Positions 1 to 7,969 of a stretch of DNA of 64,000 bases are shown one piece after another. A model generated the notes under the pieces. That model had not been told where the DNA came from. It did no database searches and was given only the letters and a program-made list of their open reading frames with translations. The stretch spans positions 5,057,001 to 5,121,000 of the forward strand of contig NC_011830.1 of assembly GCF_000021925.1 (NCBI RefSeq), given 5' to 3'. The translations under genes and the position numbers were made by a program. Each line of letters opens with the position of its first letter. Positions within the stretch are counted from its first letter, which is position 1. The stretch comes from Desulfitobacterium hafniense DCB-2 (GTDB lineage Bacteria > Bacillota > Desulfitobacteriia > Desulfitobacteriales > Desulfitobacteriaceae).

Positions 1-1900
1 CCATATCTTTAGCGGCTAAGCGCATCTCCTGTTCCAGACTTTTGAGCAGCTCAGCCAATTCCTCGGCCGGCATTTTTGATCCATAGGCTGCTTTCTTTTC
101 CGCCACCTTAGTGGCTTCCGGGATTTCGTAGATTTTCTTGCGAATGGTCTGAGGGGTAATCCCATGCTTTTCATTATAGGCTTCCTGGATGGCCCGGCGG
201 CGGTTGGTTTCGCCGATGGCCACTTCCATGGAGCGGGTCATTTGGTCCGCATACATGATGACTTTTCCCTGGGCATTCCGGGCGGCGCGGCCAATGGTCT
301 GAATCAGGGAGCGCTCGGCACGGAGAAAACCCTCTTTGTCCGCATCGAGAATAGCCACCAGGGAAACCTCGGGAAGGTCCAAGCCCTCCCGGAGCAGATT
401 GATGCCCACGATGACATCGATATCTCCCAAACGCAATTCCCGCAGGATCTCCACCCGCTCCAGGGTTGTAATATCGGAGTGGAGGTATTTAACGGCCATA
501 TTGAGATTTTTCAGGTAATCCGTTAAATCCTCTGCCATCTTTTTGGTCAGGGTAGTGACGAGCACCCGCTCATCCCGGGCAATCCTTTGGTTGATTTCCC
601 CGATCAGATCATCGATCTGGCCCTTGGTGGGCCGGACCGAAATCTCCGGATCCAAAAGCCCGGTAGGGCGAATAATTTGCTCCACAATCTGGGGGCAATG
701 TTCCAGCTCATAAGGCCCGGGAGTAGCACTGATATAAACCCGCTGAGGGACCAGCGTTTCAAATTCAGCAAACTTTAAGGGGCGGTTATCCAAAGCAGAG
801 GGCAGCCGGAATCCGTAGTCTACCAGAGTGGTTTTACGGGAACGGTCCCCTTCATACATACCCCGGACCTGAGGCAGCGTGACATGGGATTCGTCAATCA
901 TCATCAGGTAATCTTCCGGGAAAAAGTGCAAAAGGGTATAAGGAGTTTCTCCGGCCTCCCGGAAGGTTAAATGGCGGGAATAGTTTTCAACGCCATTGCA
1001 AAATCCCATTTCCCTCAGCATCTCCAGATCATAGCGGGTTCTCTGCTCTAAACGCTGAGCTTCCAAAAGTTTGTCTTCATCCTTAAACCGTCTGAGCTGC
1101 TCTTCCAATTCCTTTTCAATATTCTCAGCAGCTACCAATACTTTATCCCGTGCCGTGACATAGTGAGAATTCGGGAAAATGGAGACATGCCGGCGTTCTC
1201 CCAAAATTTCACCGGTAAGGACATTGATCTCGTAAATATGTTCGATTTCATCCCCGAACATTTCGATCCGAACAGCATGCTCACTGGAGCCGGCGGGATG
1301 GACTTCCACCACATCTCCCCGGACACGGAAAGTTCCCCGTTCAAAAGCCAGATCATTGCGATCGTACTGAATGGAGATGAGCTTTTTGAGAATGTCATTG
1401 CGGTCAATTTCCTGCCCCTGCCGCAGGGAAACCATCAAATCCCGGTATTCCTCAGGGGAACCCAAGCCATAGATGCAGGACACACTGGCCACCACAATCA
1501 CATCACGCCGTTCGAACAAGGCCGCCGTAGCGGAGTGGCGCATTTTATCGATCTCATCATTGATCGAAGAATCCTTTTCTATATAGGTATCGCTGGAAGG
1601 AACATAAGCTTCCGGCTGATAATAATCATAATAACTGACGAAATATTCCACTGCATTTTCCGGGAAGAATTCCTTGAACTCAGTGTAAAGCTGAGCCGCT
1701 AAGGTCTTATTATGGGCGAGAATCAGAGTGGGCCGTTGAACTTTTTCGATGATGTTGGCCATGGTAAAGGTTTTTCCTGAACCTGTCACCCCCAGCAGGG
1801 TTTGATGACGTCTGCCGGAATGGATACTTTCGACCAGAGCATCAATGGCCTGAGGCTGATCCCCGGAGGGTTTGTAGGGAGCGCGTAAACGGAACTCCAT
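1..1900 (-). CDS. uvrB: UvrABC excinuclease subunit B (3' end outside window)
   Basis: UvrB is the damage-verifying helicase-like subunit of nucleotide excision repair; it is loaded by UvrA and recruits UvrC. The window holds 633 codons from the ATG at 1900, and the extreme C-terminus lies off the left edge. Walker A GVTGSGKT is at residues 37-44. The tyrosine-rich beta-hairpin region (YYDYYQPEAY) is near residue 92, the DESH box is present, and helicase motif VI (QTIGRAARN) is followed by the start of the C-terminal UVR coiled coil (LAELLKSLEQEM). An AAAGGAG lies 13 bases before the ATG. An in-frame TTG four codons upstream sits too close to that site, so the start is slightly uncertain. uvrA would be expected nearby but is not in this window. 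Confidence 0.97.
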   Translation of the reverse strand, partial: MEFRLRAPYKPSGDQPQAIDALVESIHSGRRHQTLLGVTGSGKTFTMANIIEKVQRPTLILAHNKTLAAQLYTEFKEFFPENAVEYFVSYYDYYQPEAYVPSSDTYIEKDSSINDEIDKMRHSATAALFERRDVIVVASVSCIYGLGSPEEYRDLMVSLRQGQEIDRNDILKKLISIQYDRNDLAFERGTFRVRGDVVEVHPAGSSEHAVRIEMFGDEIEHIYEINVLTGEILGERRHVSIFPNSHYVTARDKVLVAAENIEKELEEQLRRFKDEDKLLEAQRLEQRTRYDLEMLREMGFCNGVENYSRHLTFREAGETPYTLLHFFPEDYLMMIDESHVTLPQVRGMYEGDRSRKTTLVDYGFRLPSALDNRPLKFAEFETLVPQRVYISATPGPYELEHCPQIVEQIIRPTGLLDPEISVRPTKGQIDDLIGEINQRIARDERVLVTTLTKKMAEDLTDYLKNLNMAVKYLHSDITTLERVEILRELRLGDIDVIVGINLLREGLDLPEVSLVAILDADKEGFLRAERSLIQTIGRAARNAQGKVIMYADQMTRSMEVAIGETNRRRAIQEAYNEKHGITPQTIRKKIYEIPEATKVAEKKAAYGSKMPAEELAELLKSLEQEMRLAAKDM

Positions 1901-2002
1901 GGGGTGCTCCAATCTCCTTTCTCTTCTAAAATCCTGGTTTATATTCTGCTTGTTCCAGTCTTCAAATCATTCTAAGCAAGATTATACCACTTCTTGCTTA
2001 GA

Positions 2003-2037
2003 AACAAAACAAAAAAGCCGAACATATTTTCGGCTTT
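2003..2037 (-). terminator. Rho-independent terminator of the 2077-3531 lipoprotein gene
   Basis: On the minus strand AAAGCCGAA pairs with TTCGGCTTT around a short AT loop and is followed by a T-rich run (TTTTGTTTTG). It lies about 40 bases after the lipoprotein stop codon, between that gene and uvrB. Confidence 0.85.
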
Positions 2038-2076
2038 TCGCTGTTTTTTACTGGTAATTTTAAGAAGTATCTTTCT

Positions 2077-3531
2077 CTATTCCCCCTGTTTCGCTTGTTC
2101 TGAGCTATTCCCTCCTTGCTTATCCTGTCTATCCCCCTGCTGTCCTTGTTCTCCTTGTTGTTGCTGTTGCTGCTGTTGTTGTTGCTGTTCTTTCAGGAGC
2201 ATTTCCGGAGGAATGGTACGGACTTGATCATTGGCATTTTTCTCTGTTCCCAAAACATTGCCCTTTTCATCCAGATATTCGCGGAGAATTTCTGTATGAA
2301 CTTTTTCAGTCACTTTGCTTACCCCTTCGGGCATAACTCCCTGCCCGCCGCTCTGCCCCTGGGCTGAAGAAGAGCCTTCCTGGCCCTGTTCTTTGGACTC
2401 TGCATCTTTCCCTTCGCCGCTCTGTTCTTTTCCACTATCTTCATTACTGCTTTTTTCTGTACTTTTTTGCTTCCCTTGACTTTCCGAGCCCTTCGTCTGA
2501 GACTCCGATTTTTTCCTTTCCAGCTCTTTTTGAGCTTCGGCTGCTTTAGCATAGCTTTTCTGAATAAGGGCGAGATTTTCTGTCGTCACCGTTTTAACCG
2601 GAATGATCTTCGCCGCCACTTCACCTTGATCGCCGGTAATGGATTGTGTTATATCTACGGATTGCTTATCCATTAATTTTTGCGCCCATTGAAAGGCATT
2701 AACACCTTGAACATAGGGTGATGTATCAATATCTGCGATCTGACTGCCTGAAGCAATCCTTTGCAAGGATTTGGAATTAGCCTGTCCTCCCATAAGCTGA
2801 ACTTTATCGGTAAGCTGCATGGATCTGAGCAGTTCATAAGCCAGGGCAAGGAGCTTCTCATTCTTAGCGCAGATGGCCTTCACTTGGCCGGGGTTCTTCT
2901 GCAAATGTTCCATAAGGCTTTGCATGGCTATGGTTTCCGATTCCGGAGGATTGGTAATGCTATGTACCGTTATCTTGGGGTTTTTACCCAGCTCTTGCTT
3001 AAAGGCCGCCATATTCATTTGAGCGACGGCATCTTCTGCTTCCCCCTGCAGGTAGACGACCTGCCCTTCAGTAACCTTTCCCTGGATTTGCTGGGCCATT
3101 AGCCTGCCTGTTTGATCCGGATCAGGCAGGATGACCCCTTTGGCTTTCACTCCGGGCGGCAGCCCGTTTAACGCCAGAATAGGTATATCTCCCTTTTCCG
3201 CTTCCTTTAAAAAGGACTGCTCCCCAGCTTGAACAATGAGAACCTTGGCATCCTTAAGGGCGTTGGCATCCCCTTGTTCTTTTGACGTCAAAACCTTAAC
3301 TTCCAATTCTTCTTTTTCAGCCAACTCCTGGATGCCGAGCAGAAACATATCTTTATTGGGATCCTCCTGGTTCAAAGCCACCGCTATTATTTTTTTCTCT
3401 TCTTGCTGAGAGGATTTACTCGAGGTTTTCTCCTTGCTCCCCATTAAGCCGCCCAAAAGAGATTGCATGTTGCAGCCGGTTAAGGCCATACTTAGAAGTA
3501 ACACGATGATCAAGGAAAGCACTTTTTTCAT
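2077..3531 (-). CDS. Periplasmic-binding-protein-like lipoprotein with polyglutamine, low-complexity C-terminus
   Basis: The start at 3531 is chosen because AAAGGAG lies 8 bases before an ATG that opens directly into a lipoprotein signal peptide (MKKVLSLIIV..., lipobox LTGC, Cys20). Residues about 45-330 resemble a type-1 sugar-binding/LacI-type periplasmic fold, with alternating strands such as IIAVALNQEDPNKDMF, VLIVQAGEQ, IPILALNG, and KAICAKNEKLLALA. After about residue 340 the protein becomes a Lys/Glu/Ser/Gln-rich linker. It then has a short conserved-looking patch (EILREYLDEKGNVLG) and ends in 11 consecutive Gln followed by Gly/Gln/Asp. No ABC transporter genes are adjacent, so a sensing or sortase-independent surface role is as likely as transport. 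The ligand is unknown. Confidence 0.75.
   Translation of the reverse strand: MKKVLSLIIVLLLSMALTGCNMQSLLGGLMGSKEKTSSKSSQQEEKKIIAVALNQEDPNKDMFLLGIQELAEKEELEVKVLTSKEQGDANALKDAKVLIVQAGEQSFLKEAEKGDIPILALNGLPPGVKAKGVILPDPDQTGRLMAQQIQGKVTEGQVVYLQGEAEDAVAQMNMAAFKQELGKNPKITVHSITNPPESETIAMQSLMEHLQKNPGQVKAICAKNEKLLALAYELLRSMQLTDKVQLMGGQANSKSLQRIASGSQIADIDTSPYVQGVNAFQWAQKLMDKQSVDITQSITGDQGEVAAKIIPVKTVTTENLALIQKSYAKAAEAQKELERKKSESQTKGSESQGKQKSTEKSSNEDSGKEQSGEGKDAESKEQGQEGSSSAQGQSGGQGVMPEGVSKVTEKVHTEILREYLDEKGNVLGTEKNANDQVRTIPPEMLLKEQQQQQQQQQQQGEQGQQGDRQDKQGGNSSEQAKQGE
2155..2187 (-). repeat. Trinucleotide CAA/CAG run coding 11 Gln
   Basis: Eleven consecutive Gln codons, a mix of CAA and CAG, form a 33-bp microsatellite inside the C-terminal tail of the lipoprotein gene. 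Any slippage by whole codons would keep the frame. Confidence 0.95.
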
Positions 3532-3587
3532 GGAACACGCTCCTTTCCAGGGTCGATCCACTTTATGAACACCTTGTGTTTCACACT

Positions 3588-3704
3588 ATAAAGAAAACCC
3601 GACTTCGCCGATCCTTAAACACATACCCGCAAATGAGGCGAAGTCGCTGGTTGCACTTATGCTTTAGAAAGTATATAGCGCAAGCTTATGCTTTCTGATA
3701 GTGC
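3588..3704 (+). repeat. Dispersed two-hairpin repeat, copy 1
   Basis: This roughly 117-bp intergenic element matches, in inverted orientation, the sequence at 7724-7839. The shared blocks are ATAAAGAAAACCCGA, TTCGCCG, GGCGAAGTCGCTGGTTGCAC and a distal arm around GAAAGTATATA...CTTTCTGA.AGTGC. The 25 or so bases between TTCGCCG and GGCGAA are not conserved. CGACTTCGCC and GGCGAAGTCG form one hairpin whose loop is the variable part. GCACT...AGAAAGTATA and its complement form a second. The two copies face opposite ways relative to flanking genes, which argues against a simple leader regulator. Confidence 0.85.
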
Positions 3705-3729
3705 CAAAAAAGCACCGTTTTTGGTGCTT
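3705..3729 (-). terminator. Terminator of the 3786-4823 P-loop gene
   Basis: On the minus strand AAGCACC-AAAAAC-GGTGCTT is followed by TTTTGG, about 57 bases after the stop codon. It abuts repeat copy 1. Confidence 0.8.
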
Positions 3730-3785
3730 ATCATGAGTATATCTAGTCTTCCCTTGATTGTATGAAATATGAAAGGCAACTGCTG

Positions 3786-4823
3786 TCAATCAATGGTATG
3801 AACTTTTTTGTCCATATCTCTTAAAATAGAGCTCAATAAATCTGTCTTCATGCTATCGACTTGATCAAAGTCGACCGTTTTTGTATAAATAGCTTTAAGT
3901 TTATCTCTCAGCCTCTGAGTGTCCAGCAGAGCTTTTTTGAGATCATTGCTAAAGGGACACCCTAATCCTTGATCCTCCAGATGCTCCGGATCCCCTTGCC
4001 AAATGGCCAGATTTCTTTCCGGAAAGACAATGCCTAAAATTTCATCAGGGTAAAGCGGATGTAAGACAATATCAATAACCTGCCCCAGCTGTTCCGCTTC
4101 CTGCAACACCCATTCCATGGCTTCATGAGCCTCTTCCCCATCGAAACGAATCTGGTCATAGTCCGTCAAGAAGTAGGGAGCCAGATTCAGCCAGCCCTCC
4201 GGATTGATTCCATGAAGAAAAAAGGACTGAACAGCGCTCTTCTGGATCTTTTTCAAAGCGTCCTGAGCCTTGCTCCAAGGACCTTTTGCTTCTTTAAATA
4301 AATCTGAGGCATAAAGCTTGGGCAGCCAGGGCCTGCCCTCATCCGCCTTGGCATAAAACCGCTCGCGAATTCTTCCTCCAAATTCCTCAGCCAGGATTTC
4401 ACCTATTCTTTGTTGGCCGCGTTTGATCTTTTCTCCCAATTCAAGAACTCTCAGCCTTTGTTGCTCAAGCTTTCCCTGATTGCAGTATTTGGAAAAATCA
4501 ACAAAATGCTCAATCACCCCCGGTGCGCGCCAATGCAAAGGAGCAATCTCATAGTGATCAAGGATCGCCCAGTTGAAACGGCGAATCAGCACCCCCGCCA
4601 TGGAGTCCGGATCCCGTGCAGAACGGAGAAAATCAACCTCATACCCCCGATCAAGGAGATCCAGTCCAATCATCTTAATCGTGGTGGATTTACCTGTGCC
4701 CGGTCCTCCCATCAGGACATAAGTACGTTCCCATTCTGACATCATATTGGGTAGAAGTGATATATAGCCGCGATTGGTAATCCCCTCTGCAAAGTAATGC
4801 CGTCCACTGGGTTTATTCCCCAT
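3786..4823 (-). CDS. P-loop NTPase of the PRK06851-like family, function unknown
   Basis: The protein has 345 residues from an ATG at 4823, preceded by a GGGGGAAAGG Shine-Dalgarno. A longer reading frame to 4868 has no such site. Walker A GGPGTGKST is at residues 39-47, followed by a helix and a DRGYEVDFL strand as in small nucleotide-binding proteins. No Walker B or helicase motifs are obvious. The middle is a charged helical insert (residues about 115-200) and the end is helical. It resembles conserved Firmicute ATPases annotated only as hypothetical. It is monocistronic, with its own terminator. Codons near NRGYISLLPNMMSE are repeated as a degenerate 40-bp copy at 4983-5022, upstream of the gene. 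Confidence 0.7.
   Translation of the reverse strand: MGNKPSGRHYFAEGITNRGYISLLPNMMSEWERTYVLMGGPGTGKSTTIKMIGLDLLDRGYEVDFLRSARDPDSMAGVLIRRFNWAILDHYEIAPLHWRAPGVIEHFVDFSKYCNQGKLEQQRLRVLELGEKIKRGQQRIGEILAEEFGGRIRERFYAKADEGRPWLPKLYASDLFKEAKGPWSKAQDALKKIQKSAVQSFFLHGINPEGWLNLAPYFLTDYDQIRFDGEEAHEAMEWVLQEAEQLGQVIDIVLHPLYPDEILGIVFPERNLAIWQGDPEHLEDQGLGCPFSNDLKKALLDTQRLRDKLKAIYTKTVDFDQVDSMKTDLLSSILRDMDKKVHTID
4736..4775. repeat. Direct repeat A, inside the P-loop gene
   Basis: Forty bases starting CTGACATCAT match 4983-5022 at 36 positions in the same orientation. Here they encode residues near the N-terminus of the P-loop NTPase. Confidence 0.9.
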
Positions 4824-4953
4824 GTCCTTTCCCCCTTGAAATTTGCTTGCGGTGTAGTGTATGCACAAGGAGGGTCAGCGGTCACAGGATTTGCTGAAAA
4901 AGACCGGCAAATTGTTTCTGGCGCTTGGTTGGATACACCGCTCAAAAAGGCTT

Positions 4954-4983
4954 GTCAGATTCGAATCCGGATTCGAATCTGAC
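4954..4983. repeat. Perfect 30-bp palindrome
   Basis: The left half GTCAGATTCGAATCC is exactly complementary to the right half, with no loop. GATTCGAATC, itself palindromic, therefore occurs twice in tandem. It directly abuts direct repeat B and lies in the 338-bp gene-free stretch 4824-5161. A transcript would form only a tight hairpin without a T-run, so a protein-binding site or a recombination/excision scar is more plausible than a terminator. Confidence 0.95.
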
Positions 4984-5022
4984 TGACATCATCTTGGGTA
5001 GAAGCGATGTCTAGCCGCGATT
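4983..5022. repeat. Direct repeat B, degenerate copy of the NTPase 5' coding sequence
   Basis: Its complement reads NRG-stop-TSLLPKMMS, against NRGYISLLPNMMS in the intact gene. It therefore looks like a remnant of duplicated coding sequence carrying a stop codon. Homology ends abruptly on both sides. The rest of 4824-5161 shows no gene; 5110-5160 carries the Shine-Dalgarno region of the next gene. Confidence 0.8.
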
Positions 5023-5161
5023 AATGCAAGCAGGGTTAGTTTAAAAAGAAGATATTCGGCCAAAATATATATAAAACTAATTATAGACGATTTTCACTTG
5101 ATCTTCACTGCTCATCCGGCCATAATTATAGCAGGTTAACTTTTAGCCGAGGGGTGATAAG

Positions 5162-6391
5162 GTGAACTATATTAAAAGAGCCATGGAAAATACTTTTCTC
5201 CGCCTAGCCAAAGAATTCCCGGCTTTGCTGCTTACCGGCCCAAGGCAGACGGGAAAGACCACTATGCTGCAAAAGCTGGCCGCAGAGGAGAAAATCGGAC
5301 GAAACTATGTTACTCTGGACGATCTGACCGAGCGTCAGATGGCAAAAAACGACCCGAAGATGTTTCTCCAAATCCACAAACCGCCAGTGTTTATTGACGA
5401 AGTGCAGTACGCCCCAGAACTGTTTTCCTATATCAAAATCCATATTGATCGGCATCATCGTCCAGGAGATTTCTGGCTGACGGGATCACAAGTGTTCAAA
5501 CTGATGGATGGAGTACAGGAATCACTGGCCGGTCGTGTCGGCCTGCTTCATATGTCGCCCATGTCCCAAGCGGAGAGCTGCGGCGCAGACACCACGCCCT
5601 TTATATTGGATTTGGAACAGCTTACCCGGCGGGTTAGAGAACGCAACCCTCTGGACACTCCCGCCCTCTATGAGCGCATCTTTCGAGGAGGTATGCCTGC
5701 TCTCGTCAGTGGTCAGTATACCGACCACTGGGCCTTATACTCCAGCTACATCAGCACTTACCTTGACCGGGATGTCAAGGAGATTTCCGGCACTATCAAC
5801 TCCCTGCGCTTTATGGACTTTATCACAGCCGCCGCGGCCTTGTGCGGGCAGATGCTGAATTATAAGACCATCGCGGATGCTGCCGGGATTGACCAGTTAA
5901 CTGCCAAAGGCTGGCTAGGGATTTTGGAACGGCTGGGAATTATCTTTTACTTGCATCCCTACGCCAACAACATGCTCAAGCGCATGGTAACCAAGCCTAA
6001 GCTCTATTTTTATGACTGCGGTTTGGTGGCCTACCTGACCAAATGGAGTGACAGCGCCACACTGATGAACGGCGCCATGAGCGGCGCTATTCTCGAAAAC
6101 TTTGTGGTTTCGGAAATTATCAAGAGTTATCAGAACTATGGCAGGGAGGCCTTTATCTACTATTATCGGGACAAGGACACCAAAGAGATTGATATTCTAC
6201 TGGAGGACAGCGGCAAGCTTTACCCCATGGAAATCAAGAAAACCGCGACACCCCAAAAGCAGCTCACCCGCGTATTTAATGTCATTGACAAGGCCACCCT
6301 GGAACGGGGGACAGGAGCGGTTCTTTGCACGACCGACAGACTCTCCGCATTTGACAGCGAGAATTTGATCATACCGATTTGGGGAATATGA
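5162..6391 (+). CDS. ATP-binding protein, AAA_14 plus DUF4143
   Basis: The protein has 409 residues and starts at GTG after GAGGGGTG. The N-terminal P-loop domain has Walker A TGPRQTGKTT (25-34), Walker B PVFIDEVQ (75-82) and a sensor-like WLTGSQ (105-110). The C-terminal DUF4143 region has the family pattern KLYFYDCGLVAYL, GAILENFVVSEI, then a nuclease-like core (YYYRDKDTKEIDILLE...EIKKT) resembling restriction-endonuclease-fold D-x(n)-ExK residues. Such proteins are widespread in anaerobes and archaea as single genes of unknown role. A second, more divergent member lies at 35882-37138. It stands alone, oriented against its neighbours, and ends in a bidirectional terminator. Confidence 0.85.
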   Translation: MNYIKRAMENTFLRLAKEFPALLLTGPRQTGKTTMLQKLAAEEKIGRNYVTLDDLTERQMAKNDPKMFLQIHKPPVFIDEVQYAPELFSYIKIHIDRHHRPGDFWLTGSQVFKLMDGVQESLAGRVGLLHMSPMSQAESCGADTTPFILDLEQLTRRVRERNPLDTPALYERIFRGGMPALVSGQYTDHWALYSSYISTYLDRDVKEISGTINSLRFMDFITAAAALCGQMLNYKTIADAAGIDQLTAKGWLGILERLGIIFYLHPYANNMLKRMVTKPKLYFYDCGLVAYLTKWSDSATLMNGAMSGAILENFVVSEIIKSYQNYGREAFIYYYRDKDTKEIDILLEDSGKLYPMEIKKTATPQKQLTRVFNVIDKATLERGTGAVLCTTDRLSAFDSENLIIPIWGI

Positions 6392-6393
6392 TG

Positions 6394-6437
6394 AAAACCC
6401 CTAAACATTGCAGCTAAAACAATGTTCAGGGGTTTTT
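6394..6437. terminator. Bidirectional terminator between the DUF4143 gene and ctpA
   Basis: ACCCCTAAACATTG pairs with CAATGTTCAGGGGT, with an A-run before and a T-run after. It can therefore stop transcription from both convergent genes. Confidence 0.9.
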
Positions 6438-6459
6438 CTTCAGGGCTTTGGTCGTGCTG

Positions 6460-7647
6460 TTATTTCATCTGTTGGCGAAGCACCTTAAGAGCTTCCGTGA
6501 GCTGAGTATCAAAGGCTTTCGTAGTAGGAGAAAGAGTTGCTTCCTCTCCATCCTTCAGCTTCACTTCCACATCAGGCTCGATGCCCTTTTTATGAATATC
6601 GATCTTATTAGGGGTCAAATACTTGGCGGTGGTCAGCTTCACACTGGTCCCCCTATCCAGTTGATAAATCGTCTGCACAATCCCTTTACCGAAGGTCTTG
6701 GTACCCACAAGGGTGCCCGTTCCCCGATCTTTGATGGCCCCGGAAACGATTTCAGCTGCGGAAGCGCTTTCCTCATTGACCAAAACCACAAAGGGAATGC
6801 CTAAATAATTGCCTTCCGAAGCCTTGGTTACAGCATTGCCTCCTTTATCCACAATATAGACAATGGGGCCGGGCTGAACAAAATAACTGGCTACTCCTAC
6901 AGCAGATTCTAATTCCCCGCCATGATTATAGCGTAAATCCAAGATCATCCCTTTGTATTTGCTGATATCCATATTGCGCAGCACTTCATTGAGTTCAAGA
7001 GCTGTATGGGAGGAGAACTGGGAAATTCCGATATAAGCTATATCCGAATTCCCTGGCAGAGCCAGTCCCTCCACCGTGGGTACTGCGATATTTTCCCGGG
7101 TTAAAGGAACGGTCACATTCTGCTTAATGCTTTCCCGATAGACCACCAGAGTCACGTTAGTCCCCGGGTTCCCGCGCATCAGGGAGACGGCTTTTTCCTG
7201 ATCGATGGTGGTGGCGTCCACATCATCGATCTTAATAATCACATCTCCAGGCTGTAGTCCGGCTTTAGCGGCCGGAGTGTTTTTAATGGGTCTTAGGACC
7301 ACAAGTTTCTGAGGATCTTTCAGACTTAAAATAATCCCCACGCCGCCGAATTTCCCTTCGATTTGTTGCATAAGCTCTTCATTCTCTTGAGCATTCATAT
7401 AACTTGAATAAGGATCGCCCAAGGAATCCACAATTCCTTTGGTGGCACCTTCGATCAGGGTGTCTACAGACACTTCCTCCAAATAATCACTTTCAACAAG
7501 CTTGACTACTCTTGCCAAGCGGCCTAAATGATCCAGGTTGGTTACAATGAACCCCCCGACAACCACCGTAAAAATCAAACTCCCTATGGCAAGAACCCAT
7601 CCCAGGTTTTTTAAATACTCTTTCCAACGACTCTCCTGCAAATCCAT
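6460..7647 (-). CDS. ctpA: Carboxyl-terminal processing protease, S41 family
   Basis: The protein has 395 residues. A single membrane anchor (residues about 15-37) places the protease outside the cell. A PDZ domain follows (about 95-180, with FGGVGIIL and LRPIKNTPAAKAGLQPGDVI). The S41 catalytic core carries the serine motif NEESASAAEI (291-300) and the lysine in FGKG (K321), forming the Ser/Lys dyad. Family members trim or activate envelope and sporulation proteins. Its neighbours are an M23 hydrolase and ftsEX, the arrangement often seen in Firmicutes, which suggests a cell-wall or division context. The start has AAGGGGAT just upstream. Repeat copy 2 lies in its upstream region. Confidence 0.95.
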   Translation of the reverse strand: MDLQESRWKEYLKNLGWVLAIGSLIFTVVVGGFIVTNLDHLGRLARVVKLVESDYLEEVSVDTLIEGATKGIVDSLGDPYSSYMNAQENEELMQQIEGKFGGVGIILSLKDPQKLVVLRPIKNTPAAKAGLQPGDVIIKIDDVDATTIDQEKAVSLMRGNPGTNVTLVVYRESIKQNVTVPLTRENIAVPTVEGLALPGNSDIAYIGISQFSSHTALELNEVLRNMDISKYKGMILDLRYNHGGELESAVGVASYFVQPGPIVYIVDKGGNAVTKASEGNYLGIPFVVLVNEESASAAEIVSGAIKDRGTGTLVGTKTFGKGIVQTIYQLDRGTSVKLTTAKYLTPNKIDIHKKGIEPDVEVKLKDGEEATLSPTTKAFDTQLTEALKVLRQQMK

Positions 7648-7723
7648 ATCCCCTTCTCATTACCGTGACTCATCTCTTGATCTTTGCTAGAAGATAAGTG
7701 GCGGGCTTTCCTTATTTTTTATT

Positions 7724-7839
7724 GCACTGTCAGAAAGTATAAACTTGCGTTATATACTTTCCAAGCATAAGTGCAACCAGCGACTTCGCCTTTCGTGAGA
7801 GTGAAAATATAAAGTACGGCGAAATCGGGTTTTCTTTAT
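7724..7839 (-). repeat. Dispersed two-hairpin repeat, copy 2 (inverted relative to copy 1)
   Basis: The reverse complement aligns with 3588-3704 over both ends, including GGCGAAGTCGCTGGTTGCAC and ACCCGATTTCGCCG, while the loop of about 25 bases differs. It occupies most of the gene-free stretch 7648-7969 between the M23 gene and ctpA. In the remaining bases (7840-7969) I see no gene and no convincing terminator. Confidence 0.85.
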
Positions 7840-7969
7840 TATATGCCTATCCACTTCAGGACATACTTACTTCAAAGTAAACCAGGTTTTGCATTTGTCG
7901 CTTCATAGAATACGTAAGAATGCGAAACCTTTGGTTGCCCTTGTGCTTCCGCAGACTCATTCTTTCTAT

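Noticed and set aside
4954..4983. Possible tRNA T-arm (TTCGAAT occurs twice)
   Set aside because: Neither copy can form a five-pair T-stem on its own, and no acceptor, D or anticodon arms were found nearby.
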